Assembly: GCF_902459585.1 (NCBI RefSeq)
Contig: NZ_CABPSC010000001.1
Coordinates: 496,001 to 560,000 of the forward strand
Reading direction: 5' to 3'
Source of the DNA: Pandoraea nosoerga
Lineage (GTDB): Bacteria > Pseudomonadota > Gammaproteobacteria > Burkholderiales > Burkholderiaceae
DNA: 64,000 bases
The notes beneath the pieces are model-generated. The model did no database searches, was not told the DNA's origin, and saw nothing but the letters and a program-made list of their open reading frames with translations. This document shows positions 1-8,767 of this stretch, piece by piece. Each line of letters begins with the position of its first letter. The first letter of the stretch is position 1. The position numbers and the translations under genes are program-made.

Positions 1-1
1 C

Positions 2-433
2 TTCAGCGCGAACGGCGTCCGCGGGGCCGATGTGGCCAGCGGCGCGCCATCTCCCGAACCGACGCTCGCACAGGGCGCCGAGTCGTCGACTACCCGCGAC
101 GCTGCCTCGCCGGACGCCCCCGCCGGCCCTCCGGCGGCGACCGTGCTGCAGGACTTTGCAAGGCCGCCGTTGTCGGTTCCCGCCACCGATTGGCGAAAGA
201 TCAACGCCGACGTTTCCCCATCGACGGCAACGCATGGGTCGCGCGGCGCACACGCGGGCGCCCACAGCACCCATAGCGCTCATAGCGCCAACAACGCCAG
301 CGCCGGCGCTCTCGACCATGCCGCGATGGGTCACGCAACGCCAATACCGCCGCCCGCGGAAGCCACCGCGAACGCTCATGCGGGGCACCGCGGCGCGCAC
401 GCCGGCCATGACGCCGCAGGAGGTTCACAATGA
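2..433 (+). CDS. Partial His-rich protein, C-terminal end (copper cluster)
   Basis: This is the 3' end of a gene that begins left of the window; the frame is open from the first bases to the TGA at 431-433, giving about 143 C-terminal residues. The visible part is Ala/His/Gly/Ser rich, with repeated short His clusters (GAHAG, HSAH, HAAMGH) in its last 70 residues. That composition suggests a metal-binding tail, but no folded domain can be recognised. Its stop overlaps the ATG of the TolC-family gene as ATGA, so it is translationally coupled to the copper genes that follow. A copper function is inferred only from the neighbours and the histidines; the missing N-terminal part would decide. Confidence 0.6.
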   Translation, partial: FSANGVRGADVASGAPSPEPTLAQGAESSTTRDAASPDAPAGPPAATVLQDFARPPLSVPATDWRKINADVSPSTATHGSRGAHAGAHSTHSAHSANNASAGALDHAAMGHATPIPPPAEATANAHAGHRGAHAGHDAAGGSQ

Positions 434-2094
434 ACGCCTCGCTGCCTTACCCTGACGTCGCGCGTCTCGCCCATGCGCGCGGCGCTCGCGCCACGGCGTC
501 CGGTCCTGTGGGCACGTCGGCGCAAGCGCATCGCTGCGCGCCGACCGCCCCCGCAGCCCCCGCAGCCCCCGCTGCTCCCGCTGCTCCCGCTGCTCCCGCC
601 ACGCTGACTGCCACGCTTGCCGCAGCCCTTACCGCCGCGCTCGTCCTGTCCGGCTGCGCGACATTCAGCGACGACGGCGGCTTTGCCGCGGTCGCCGATG
701 CCGCGCACCAACGCCTCGGCAAGTCCGCCGTCTGGGCCCGCGACGACGCGGCGGCCCAGGCGCTCGCGCAGGCACGCGACGCCTTGCTCGCCAAACCGCT
801 CGACGTCGACGACGCCGTGCAACTCACGCTGCTCAACCACCGCGGCCTGCAGGCGACCTACGCGGAACTCGGCATCGCCGAAGCTTCACTTGTGCAAGCC
901 GGACGCCTGCCCAATCCCCGCTTCTCGTTCCAGCGCGTGCAGGGCGGCGGCGACGTCGGCATCGAGCGCACCTGGGGACTCGACGTCGTGCGTCTGCTTA
1001 CCCTGCCGCTCGCCTCGCGCGTCGAGGCGCGGCGCTTCGCGCAGGTGCAGGCGCAGGTAACGCAGGCCATCGTCGCGCAGGCCACGCTCACGCGGCGCGC
1101 GTGGATCGAAGCCGTCGCGGCGCACGAGCGCGTCCGCATCCTCGAGCAGACGCGCCTCGCCACGCAGGCTGCCAGCGAGCTGGCTGACGGCATGGCCCGC
1201 GCCGGCAACTTCAGCGCGATGCGACGCCTGCAGGCAAACCTCGTGTACGCCGATACCGCGGCGCGGCTCGCCCGAGCACGCGAGCAGGCCGGCAGCGCGC
1301 GCGAACACCTTGCGCGTCAAATGGGCCTGTGGGGCCGGCAACTGGACTTCACGCTGCCGGACCGGCTGCCCGCGCTCCCGACCACCCGGCCCGGCTGGCC
1401 CCACGCCGAGGCGCAAGCCATGCGCGAGCGAGCGGACATTCACGCCGCACGCGCCGCGCTGGCGGCCACGGCGAGCGACCTCGGCCTCACGCGCACCACG
1501 CGCTTCGTCAACGTACTGGACACGGCGTATCGCGACAACAGCGCCACCGGCTCGCCCAACGAGCGCGGCTACGAGATTTCGCTGGAGGTGCCGCTCTTCG
1601 ACTGGGGCGGCGCGCGCGTGGCCGGCGCCGAAGCCCGCTACCGGCAAAGCCTGGACCGGCTGGCCGATGCGGCCGTGGCCGCGCGGGCCGACGTGCGCAC
1701 GCGGCGCGCCCAGGCGCTCGCCGCCTGGGAGATCGCCGAGCACTATCGCAGCACGGTGCTCCCGTTGCGCCGGCGGGTCTCGGACGAAATGCTGCTGCGC
1801 TACAACGGCATGCTCGCGAGCGTGTTCGATCTGCTCGACGACGCGCGCGAACAGCGCGACACGGTGCTCGCCTACGTCGACGCGAGCGCCGACTACTGGC
1901 TCGCAGAGGCCGCATTGCGCGAAAGCGTCGGCGGCGGCGACCCTGGCGCGGCGCACGCAGCCGGCGCCACGTCGGACACCGCGCGTGCCCCAACATCGCA
2001 GCCCGCTCTCGCGCCGACGCCCGGCAACGCCGTGCCGACGTCGCCGCAACCGTTGCCCACGCATCAGAGTCATCGACATGGAGGTGGCGCATGA
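430..2094 (+). CDS. TolC-family outer-membrane efflux lipoprotein
   Basis: 554-residue outer-membrane factor of the TolC/NodT type, the channel component of tripartite efflux. Hydrophobic stretch 57-72 ends in a lipobox LSGC with Cys76 as the likely lipidated residue. Two long alpha-helical, Ala/Arg/Glu-rich repeats typical of outer membrane efflux domains follow. The N-terminus is odd: about 55 residues precede the hydrophobic core, including an Ala-Ala-Pro repeat at roughly 41-56, so the true start might lie further in. It overlaps its neighbours on both sides by ATGA. No inner-membrane pump or adaptor gene is seen downstream, so its partners must be upstream or elsewhere. Copper export is inferred from the multicopper oxidase and cupredoxin genes that follow. 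Confidence 0.88.
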   Translation: MNASLPYPDVARLAHARGARATASGPVGTSAQAHRCAPTAPAAPAAPAAPAAPAAPATLTATLAAALTAALVLSGCATFSDDGGFAAVADAAHQRLGKSAVWARDDAAAQALAQARDALLAKPLDVDDAVQLTLLNHRGLQATYAELGIAEASLVQAGRLPNPRFSFQRVQGGGDVGIERTWGLDVVRLLTLPLASRVEARRFAQVQAQVTQAIVAQATLTRRAWIEAVAAHERVRILEQTRLATQAASELADGMARAGNFSAMRRLQANLVYADTAARLARAREQAGSAREHLARQMGLWGRQLDFTLPDRLPALPTTRPGWPHAEAQAMRERADIHAARAALAATASDLGLTRTTRFVNVLDTAYRDNSATGSPNERGYEISLEVPLFDWGGARVAGAEARYRQSLDRLADAAVAARADVRTRRAQALAAWEIAEHYRSTVLPLRRRVSDEMLLRYNGMLASVFDLLDDAREQRDTVLAYVDASADYWLAEAALRESVGGGDPGAAHAAGATSDTARAPTSQPALAPTPGNAVPTSPQPLPTHQSHRHGGGA

Positions 2095-3437
2095 CCTCGC
2101 GCCGACGATTCCTGCGCGATGCGAGCCTCGCCGTCATGGGCGCGGCCGCCGTCGAGCGCACCAGCCTCGCAGCCCTGCCCGACGCCCCTTCGCGCGCCGA
2201 CGCCAGCACCGCCAAACCGCACGCGCCGCCGAACGGCCGCCCGTACCACCCCGTCGTCACGCTCAACGGCTGGACGCTGCCGTGGCGCATGCGCGGCGGC
2301 GTCAAGGAGTTCCACCTGATCGCCGAGCCAGTGGTGCGGGAAATCGCGCCGGGCATGCAGGCCAATCTGTGGGGATACAACGGCCAGAGCCCCGGGCCGA
2401 CCATCGAAGTCGTCGAAGGCGATCGCGTGCGGCTTTACGTGACCAATCGCCTGCCCGAAGCGACAAGCGTGCATTGGCACGGTCAGCGTCTGCCCAACGG
2501 CATGGACGGCGTGGCTGGGTTGAACCAGCGCGCCATCGCGCCGGGGCAGACCTACGTCTACGAGTTCGAAGCCAAGCGCGCCGGCACTTTCATGTATCAC
2601 CCGCACGCCGACGAGATGATGCAAATGGCGATGGGCCTGATGGGTTTCTGGGTCACGCATCCGAAAGACCCGTCGTTCCAGCCGGTCGATCGCGACTACG
2701 TCTTCCTCATCAACGCATACGCCATCGACCCCGGCACACGTACACCACGCGTGAACGAGATGACCGACTTCAACCTCTGGACGTGGAACAGCCGCGCGTT
2801 TCCCGGCATCGACCCGCTGCTCGCACGTCAGGGCGACCGTGTCCGCATTCGCATGGGCAATCTCACGATGACCAATCACCCGATCCATCTGCACGGCCAC
2901 GAGTTCAGGGTGACCGGCACCGATGGCGGCTGGGTGCCGCCATCGGCGCAATGGCCCGAGGTCACGACCGACGTGGCCGTCGGCCAGATGCGCGCCATCG
3001 AGTTCGACGCCACCGAGCCGGGCGACTGGGCGTTCCACTGCCACAAGTCTCATCACACGATGAATCCGATGGGCCACGAGGTTCCCACCATGCTCGGCGT
3101 GAACCAGCGCGAGATCGCCGCCAGGATCGCGCGCATCATTCCCGACTACATGGCAATGGGCGAGACCGGTGGATCGATGAACGGCATGGAGATGCCGTTG
3201 CCGGAAAACACCCTGCCGATGATGACCGGCACGGGCCCCTACGGCCCCATCGAAATGGGCGGCATGTTCACCACACTGAAGGTCCGGCCGGACCTGCCGC
3301 GCGAGAGCTACCGCGATCCCGGCTGGTATCGCGCGCCGCGCGGCTCGGTCGCCCGCCCGTGGCAAGGCAGCCACTCCGCGCTACCCTCTTCCCATCGTCC
3401 GCCTGCCGGCGCAGGCAAAACAGGAGGCAAGTCATGA
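2091..3437 (+). CDS. Tat-exported multicopper oxidase
   Basis: 448-residue periplasmic multicopper oxidase. A twin-arginine signal (SRRRFLRD, residues 3-10) indicates export of the folded, copper-loaded enzyme. All four copper-ligand motifs of the family are visible: HWHG at 128-131, HPHAD at 170-174, HPIHLHGH at 263-270 and HCHKSHH at 316-322. The last part (about 355-400) is Met-rich (MGETGGSMNGMEMP), as in copper-resistance oxidases. The probable role is oxidation of Cu(I) to the less toxic Cu(II) in the periplasm; laccase-like activity on phenols is the alternative. It starts inside the stop of the TolC-family gene and its own stop overlaps the cupredoxin ATG, so the genes are cotranslated. 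Confidence 0.92.
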   Translation: MTSRRRFLRDASLAVMGAAAVERTSLAALPDAPSRADASTAKPHAPPNGRPYHPVVTLNGWTLPWRMRGGVKEFHLIAEPVVREIAPGMQANLWGYNGQSPGPTIEVVEGDRVRLYVTNRLPEATSVHWHGQRLPNGMDGVAGLNQRAIAPGQTYVYEFEAKRAGTFMYHPHADEMMQMAMGLMGFWVTHPKDPSFQPVDRDYVFLINAYAIDPGTRTPRVNEMTDFNLWTWNSRAFPGIDPLLARQGDRVRIRMGNLTMTNHPIHLHGHEFRVTGTDGGWVPPSAQWPEVTTDVAVGQMRAIEFDATEPGDWAFHCHKSHHTMNPMGHEVPTMLGVNQREIAARIARIIPDYMAMGETGGSMNGMEMPLPENTLPMMTGTGPYGPIEMGGMFTTLKVRPDLPRESYRDPGWYRAPRGSVARPWQGSHSALPSSHRPPAGAGKTGGKS

Positions 3438-3973
3438 TTCGTTCTCACCTCGCGCGCGCCATCCCGGCGCAACTGGCCCTGTGCGCGGCCAGCCTGATGT
3501 TCGCCGCACCGGCGTTTGCGGACGATCCGCACGCCATGCACATGCAGCAGGCGCAACACGCCCAACAGGCCCGGCACGCGTCGCACGGCAGCGGCGGCGC
3601 AACCGCCATCGGTGAAGCCGGCGACGAGGCGCGGGCCACGCGCACCGTCGACGTCGACATGCGCGACACGATGCGCTTCTCGCCAGCCACCCTCACGGTG
3701 CGACGCGGCGATACGGTGCGCTTCGTCGTCACCAACAGCGGCAAGCTCCGGCACGAAATGATGCTCGGCACCTCGGCCTCGCTCGCCGAGCACGCGAAGA
3801 TGATGCAGACGACGCCCGGCATGTCGCATGAGGAACCGAACGCGGTAACGCTCGAGCCCGGCGAGCGCAAGACGCTCGTGTGGCACTTCACGCAGCCGGG
3901 CACCGTGGACTTCGCGTGCCTCGAGCCCGGTCACTTCGAGGCCGGCATGCGCGGCGTCATCAACGTGCGATAG
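3434..3973 (+). CDS. Periplasmic cupredoxin-family copper protein
   Basis: 179-residue exported blue-copper-like protein. A Sec signal peptide ends near AFAD (residue 29-30), followed by a His/Met-rich linker (HAMHMQQAQHAQ) that could itself bind copper. The cupredoxin fold follows from about 68. The type 1 site can be read as His107 (KLRHEMM), Cys162 (ACLEPGH), His167 and Met172. A strong GGAGG ribosome site at 3422-3427 precedes the ATG. It is the last gene of the ATGA-coupled cluster and is probably the electron or copper partner of the oxidase upstream. Such proteins are annotated as cupredoxin, plastocyanin-like or copper-resistance proteins; the exact partner is not known. Confidence 0.9.
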   Translation: MIRSHLARAIPAQLALCAASLMFAAPAFADDPHAMHMQQAQHAQQARHASHGSGGATAIGEAGDEARATRTVDVDMRDTMRFSPATLTVRRGDTVRFVVTNSGKLRHEMMLGTSASLAEHAKMMQTTPGMSHEEPNAVTLEPGERKTLVWHFTQPGTVDFACLEPGHFEAGMRGVINVR

Positions 3974-4006
3974 CGCCAGGCGCCGGCAGCAGACCGACGC
4001 CCGCCG

Positions 4007-4054
4007 TCAATCGCGCCCTCAATCGCGCCCTCAATCGCGCCGTCAATCGCGCCG
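4007..4054 (+). repeat. 12-bp tandem repeat, four copies
   Basis: Four head-to-tail copies of TCAATCGCGCCC/G at 4007-4018, 4019-4030, 4031-4042 and 4043-4054. The last copy covers the stop codon and final residues of the YigZ gene, so a change in copy number would touch its C-terminus or only the spacer between the convergent genes. Confidence 0.9.
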
Positions 4055-4624
4055 TTCGAGTCCGCCGCTCAGCGCCTGCGTGGCGTCGGTCTCGAACGCC
4101 TGCACGTCGCGCGCCTTCAGGCGCAGGCGCAGGATTACGGCGTCGTCATATACGGCGTCGAGCACTTCGGCGCCGAAGCGCTCGGCCAGGCGGCGCAGCG
4201 TCGCTTCGTGCGCGAACGCCACCCGATAGCGGATCTGCGTCACCGGTTCCACGGCCGTGAGCGTGGCAAGCTTGAGCGCCTCGCTCACGGCTTGTCCGTA
4301 GGCGCGCGTCAGTCCGCCCGCGCCCAGCTTGATGCCGCCGTAGTAGCGCACGACCACGGCGAACACGTTGGCGAGCCCCTTGTGCATGAGCACGTTGTAC
4401 ATCGGCTTGGCGGCCGTGCCGCCCGGCTCGCCATCGTCGTCGAAGCCCGACGCGCCCTCGCACAGCAGCACCCAGCAGTAATGCGTGGCGTTGGGATAGC
4501 GCACGCGCAGCGCGTCGAGTTCGCGCATGGCGGCCTCGCGCGACGCCACGGGCATGACGATGCCGATGAACCGGCTCTTCCTGATCTCCAGTTCGGTCTC
4601 GACGGGTGCGGCCAGAGCAAACAT
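4043..4624 (-). CDS. yigZ: YigZ/IMPACT family protein
   Basis: 193 residues from the ATG at 4624, which has GGGAG 11 bases upstream; a GTG at 4645 would add seven residues but has no ribosome site. The protein shows the IMPACT (UPF0029) signature: KSRFIG near the start, DDGEPGGTAAKPM in the middle and YYGGIKLGAGGLTRAYG after it, then the RNase PH-like/DUF1949 C-terminal domain. Eukaryotic relatives regulate Gcn2 and bacterial YigZ is thought to act near translation, but no reaction is established. It lies 24 bases downstream of the PhzF-like gene on the same strand, probably one transcript. The C-terminal codons fall in a 12-bp tandem repeat. Confidence 0.92.
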   Translation of the reverse strand: MFALAAPVETELEIRKSRFIGIVMPVASREAAMRELDALRVRYPNATHYCWVLLCEGASGFDDDGEPGGTAAKPMYNVLMHKGLANVFAVVVRYYGGIKLGAGGLTRAYGQAVSEALKLATLTAVEPVTQIRYRVAFAHEATLRRLAERFGAEVLDAVYDDAVILRLRLKARDVQAFETDATQALSGGLERRD

Positions 4625-4648
4625 ACGACTGTCGTCTCCCGGCACGGC

Positions 4649-5530
4649 TTACAGGCTCGCTTCGAGGTTCACCTCGCCGCGAGCGAGCTCGATCACGTTG
4701 CCGCCGACGCGAATCTGGCGATCCGCCGTCACTTCAAGCGTGAGACGGCACGGGCGCTCGATGGCATCGCCCTGCGACACGCGCGCGCGCACGGGCAACG
4801 GATAGCCCTGGCCGATCAGCCAGCCGCCGAGGTTGGCGCATGCCGAGCCCGTGCCCGGGTCCTCGCTGACGCCGCCGCCCTGCGTGGTGAAAAAATAGCG
4901 AGCCGTGACCTGCAACTCGCCGTCCTTCTCGCCGTCGAGCGAGAACACATAGCCGGTCTTGCGCTCGAGGCTCGAAAGCGGCCAGCGATCCATGCGCGCG
5001 CTGTCCGGCTGCGCGCGCGCCACCGCATCGGCGGTGCGCAGCGGAATGAGCAACTGATCCGCCCCGGTGTCGACCCACTGCGGCGACTGCGCGAGATCGT
5101 CGCGGCCGAGGCGCACGAGCGCTGCGATATCCGCATCCGCTTCCGACGCCTTCGCGATCTTCGGCTCGCCCGACGAGGGCGCCGTGAGCGTCCAGTGGTC
5201 GCCGCGCGCCTCGACCGGCACCAGCCCGGCGGCGAATTGCAGCGTCACCTGGTCGCCGAGCCCGCGCATGGCGCGCAGCACATGGGCGGTGCCGAGCGTG
5301 GGATGTCCCGCGAACCGCATTTCGTAACCCGGGGTGAAGATCCGCACATGCGCGTCGGCAATTTCCGAGGCGAAGATGAACGTCGTCTCGGAAAGATTGA
5401 ACTGCCTGGCGAGCAGTCGCATCTCCTCGTCGCTCAGTCCCTCCCCGTCTTCGAAGACGCACAGCGGATTGCCCCCGAAGGTGCTCTCGGCGAAGACGTT
5501 GACGATACGAAAGGCATAGGTGCGGCTCAT
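4649..5530 (-). CDS. PhzF-family isomerase/epimerase
   Basis: 293 residues. The start at 5530 is chosen because it has an AGGAG ribosome site and gives the usual MSRTYAFRIVNVF opening; a longer frame to 5647 lacks this. It is a two-domain member of the diaminopimelate-epimerase fold. The catalytic Glu of the PhzF group is in NLSETTF (Glu48), and the second-domain signature SEDPGTGSACANLGGW is intact. PhzF itself isomerises a dihydroxyanthranilate intermediate in phenazine synthesis, but there are no phenazine genes here, so this is a general PhzF/YddE-like enzyme of unknown substrate. It is divergent from the pirin gene and probably cotranscribed with yigZ. Confidence 0.9.
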   Translation of the reverse strand: MSRTYAFRIVNVFAESTFGGNPLCVFEDGEGLSDEEMRLLARQFNLSETTFIFASEIADAHVRIFTPGYEMRFAGHPTLGTAHVLRAMRGLGDQVTLQFAAGLVPVEARGDHWTLTAPSSGEPKIAKASEADADIAALVRLGRDDLAQSPQWVDTGADQLLIPLRTADAVARAQPDSARMDRWPLSSLERKTGYVFSLDGEKDGELQVTARYFFTTQGGGVSEDPGTGSACANLGGWLIGQGYPLPVRARVSQGDAIERPCRLTLEVTADRQIRVGGNVIELARGEVNLEASL

Positions 5531-5751
5531 GACGACTCTCCTGTGGGGGCATTCGGACGGCTTTGCGGCGCGGGGTGCGATGCCGGCGGCCTCGTTGGGC
5601 GACCGGACCGGTCCACCCGGCGAAAGAAGGCTCGTAGTCTCGCACATCGCGCGCCACCACGCGCATTGCCCTCCCCGCTTTCGGAAATTCGAAGCCCGAG
5701 CCGCGGAATCGTCCGCCCCCCGCCTAGGAAGACAGGCTTTTGCCCCCGAAG

Positions 5752-5774
5752 ATTGTCACATTTCAGATGACAAT
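5752..5774. promoter_or_regulatory. Inverted repeat ATTGTCA-N9-TGACAAT, candidate operator
   Basis: Perfect 7-bp arms at 5752-5758 and 5768-5774. The spacer contains CATTTCAGA, which recurs exactly at 5781-5789, 22 bp (two helical turns) downstream. It lies about 40 bp upstream of the pirin -10 element. The binding protein is unknown. Confidence 0.5.
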
Positions 5775-5787
5775 AATTCGCATTTCA

Positions 5788-5821
5788 GACGGATTGTTGT
5801 TATCCGTCAGGACCCTACAAT
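5788..5821 (+). promoter_or_regulatory. Pirin promoter overlapped by inverted repeat GACGGAT-N7-ATCCGTC
   Basis: A perfect 7-bp inverted repeat at 5788-5808 covers the likely -35 element TTGTTG (5794-5799). A 16-bp spacer leads to the -10 element TACAAT (5816-5821). A protein on the repeat would block polymerase, so repression is the simplest reading. Confidence 0.5.
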
Positions 5822-5881
5822 CCTATTCATCGAGGCCGCTCACGGCCTCCCGACGAATCGATGAAGACACAGGAGCCCATC

Positions 5882-6601
5882 ATGCTGGACATCAGAAAAG
5901 CTGCGGACCGAGGCGTTGCCGACCATGGCTGGCTCAAGTCGCGCCACACGTTCTCGTTCGCGAACTACTACGATCCGACGCAGGTCGGCTTCTCCGATCT
6001 GCTCGTGATCAATGACGATCGCGTCGCGCCCGGGCAAGGCTTCGGCAAGCATCCGCACCGCGACATGGAGATCTTCTCCTACGTGCTCGAGGGCGCGCTC
6101 GAGCACAAGGACACCATGGGCACGGGGTCGGTGATCGAGCCGGGCGACGTGCAACTGATGAGCGCGGGACGAGGTGTGGCGCACAGCGAGTTCAATCACT
6201 CGCACACGTCGCCGGTGCATTTCCTGCAGATCTGGATCGTGCCCGATCGGACCGGCATCGCGCCCGAGTATCAGCAGCAGCGTTTTGCGCCCGAAGAAAA
6301 GCGCGGCCGCCTGCGCATGATCCTCTCGCCGGACGGCGCCGGGAATTCCCTGCGCATTCACCAGGACGTGCGCGTGTACGCGGGTCTGTTTGACGCGCAC
6401 GAGTCGGCCACGCTCGCGCTGGCGCCGGACCGCTACGCCTATGTGCATGTAGCGCGCGGCAGCGTCAGCCTGAACGGGGTGGCGCTCGGTGAAGGCGATG
6501 GTGTGCGCGTTCGTGGAGAAACGGCACTCACGCTCGCCAACGGCCGCGATGCCGAAGTGCTCGTGTTCGACCTGCGTGCGGTGGAGACACCCGACTTCTG
6601 A
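5882..6601 (+). CDS. Pirin-family protein (YhhW/quercetinase-like)
   Basis: 239 residues from the ATG at 5882, preceded by CAGGAG with 7-base spacing; the in-frame ATG at 5861 has no ribosome site. Bicupin protein with the pirin metal site: His57 and His59 (GKHPHRDMEI) and His101 and Glu103 (GVAHSEFNH). E. coli YhhW and human pirin have quercetin 2,3-dioxygenase activity; some bacterial pirins modulate metabolism by protein contact, so the substrate here is open. The gene stands alone on its strand behind an operator-rich promoter, which suggests induction by a small molecule. It converges on zigA with a long hairpin between them. Confidence 0.9.
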   Translation: MLDIRKAADRGVADHGWLKSRHTFSFANYYDPTQVGFSDLLVINDDRVAPGQGFGKHPHRDMEIFSYVLEGALEHKDTMGTGSVIEPGDVQLMSAGRGVAHSEFNHSHTSPVHFLQIWIVPDRTGIAPEYQQQRFAPEEKRGRLRMILSPDGAGNSLRIHQDVRVYAGLFDAHESATLALAPDRYAYVHVARGSVSLNGVALGEGDGVRVRGETALTLANGRDAEVLVFDLRAVETPDF

Positions 6602-6638
6602 GGCATCGGCACGGCGGCGCAATGTCCGCGGCAGGCGC

Positions 6639-6674
6639 CATGGCGGCCGGTACGGCTTCGTGCCGGCCGCCATG
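6639..6674. terminator. Long GC hairpin between convergent pirin and zigA
   Basis: 16-bp stem (6639-6654 with 6659-6674), one G.T pair, and a four-base loop. No T-tract follows on either strand. The position between two converging genes suggests a bidirectional transcription end or mRNA-stabilising structure. Confidence 0.55.
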
Positions 6675-6731
6675 ATCTCGCGGGCCGCGGCGCATGGGAT
6701 GATGCCGTGCGTCAGCGCATGCGCCCACGGC

Positions 6732-7982
<1,251 letters not shown>

Positions 7983-8000
7983 GGATGCGCGCCTCATTAA

Positions 8001-8015
8001 TGCAACCAAGTTGCA
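8001..8015. promoter_or_regulatory. Palindrome TGCAAC-CAA-GTTGCA, candidate Zur-like operator 1
   Basis: Perfect 6-bp arms, 3-bp spacer, only 18 bp upstream of the zigA start codon. It shares its arms with the second palindrome at 8047-8067 (centres 49 bp apart). Zur is proposed because COG0523 genes of this subgroup are typically in Zur regulons; I cannot match the sequence to a confirmed consensus. Confidence 0.55.
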
Positions 8016-8046
8016 ATACGGCGCGATGATACGGCGCCTCCGCTAT

Positions 8047-8067
8047 TTTTGCAACTTAGTTGCAAAA
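8047..8067. promoter_or_regulatory. 21-bp palindrome TTTTGCAAC-TTA-GTTGCAAAA, candidate operator 2
   Basis: Perfect 9-bp arms around a 3-bp spacer, the stronger of the two zigA upstream palindromes. The TTGCAA within it could also serve as a -35 element on the minus strand. Confidence 0.6.
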
Positions 8068-8246
8068 CGACGGACGCATCGCCGCATCAGGTGCGCTCAG
8101 GCGGAACCGTCGGGCGGCTGCATCGGTCTGCAAGGTCTGCGATACTGCGTAAGCGACGCAGATTGCGTACCCCTTCGGAACGGGGCGGGCCGCCATCACG
8201 ACCTCTGGCACGCCTGGCCAATTCGGGGCGGGGGTTCGTGTCGTCA

Positions 8247-8285
8247 TTTTGCGTCACCATTTTGCGTCACCATTTCGCGTCATCA
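8247..8285 (+). repeat. 13-bp tandem repeat upstream of copC, three copies
   Basis: TTTTGCGTCACCA at 8247-8259 and 8260-8272, then the variant TTTCGCGTCATCA at 8273-8285; a partial unit precedes. The array ends 47 bp before the copC start, a position where repeated regulator sites could act. Confidence 0.8.
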
Positions 8286-8332
8286 TCTCCGCGTCCCGCT
8301 GCCGCTTCCCTGACTCCTTAGCCAGACACGAC

Positions 8333-8767
8333 ATGCGTACTATCAAGATCGCCTCCCCGGCCTGCGCCGCCCGCAGCCCCCTGCCGCTGCCATCGCGCCG
8401 CGCCCTGCGTCGCGCGGCGCAAGGCCTCGCGCTTGCCGCGGCCGTCAGTCTGGCCGCACTCTCGCAAGGCGCGTGGGCGCATGCGCATGCGGTGTCGAGC
8501 GAGCCGGCCGCGCAGGCCGTCGTCGAAGCACCGACGTCGGTGCGCGTAACATTCGACTCCGCGCTCGAAGGCGCCTTTTCGAAGCTCACGGTGATCGACG
8601 CAAAGGGCAGGTCCGTCACCGACGCCCAAGCCGGACTGGACGCCGCCCGCAAAACCCTCACGCTCTCGCTGCCTGCGCTCGGCGCGGGCAGCTATCAGGT
8701 GAGTTGGGTGGCCGTGGCGAGCGATGGCCACCGCACGCAGGGCAACTTCAAGTTCACCGTGAAGTGA
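8333..8767 (+). CDS. copC: CopC-type periplasmic copper-binding protein
   Basis: 144 residues from the ATG at 8333. A long Arg-rich n-region is followed by a hydrophobic core and cleavage at AWA-HAHAV, leaving an N-terminal His, which is a copper ligand in mature CopC proteins. The rest is the CopC beta-sandwich (VSSEPAAQAVVEAPTSVRVTFDSALE...) with DGHRTQG near the end supplying the conserved Asp/His. No Met-rich Cu(I) site is visible, so this is a Cu(II)-binding type. The stop overlaps the copD start by one base. The pair probably brings copper into the cell or buffers it in the periplasm. Confidence 0.9.
   Translation: MRTIKIASPACAARSPLPLPSRRALRRAAQGLALAAAVSLAALSQGAWAHAHAVSSEPAAQAVVEAPTSVRVTFDSALEGAFSKLTVIDAKGRSVTDAQAGLDAARKTLTLSLPALGAGSYQVSWVAVASDGHRTQGNFKFTVK

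Larger units (their letters stand above)
5531..5881. other. Divergent promoter region between PhzF-like and pirin genes
   Basis: 351 bases with no gene. The pirin-proximal half is AT-richer than its surroundings and holds two perfect inverted repeats, a 9-bp direct repeat with a 22-bp period and a plausible pirin promoter, listed separately. I see nothing distinctive in 5531-5745. Confidence 0.7.
7983..8332. other. Divergent region between zigA and copC
   Basis: 350 bases without a gene. The zigA side carries two palindromes of the same family; the copC side carries three tandem 13-bp units. The middle (about 8070-8240) shows nothing I can interpret. Confidence 0.7.

Noticed and set aside
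1310-2090. Long N-terminal extension in the cupredoxin and oxidase frames
   Set aside because: The open frames run back into the TolC-family gene; starts at 2091 and 3434 have signal peptides and coupling, so the upstream parts are not coding.
4208-5770. 520-codon plus-strand frame opposite yigZ and the PhzF-like gene
   Set aside because: Low-complexity Arg/His/Ala composition; both minus-strand genes have clear family motifs and ribosome sites.
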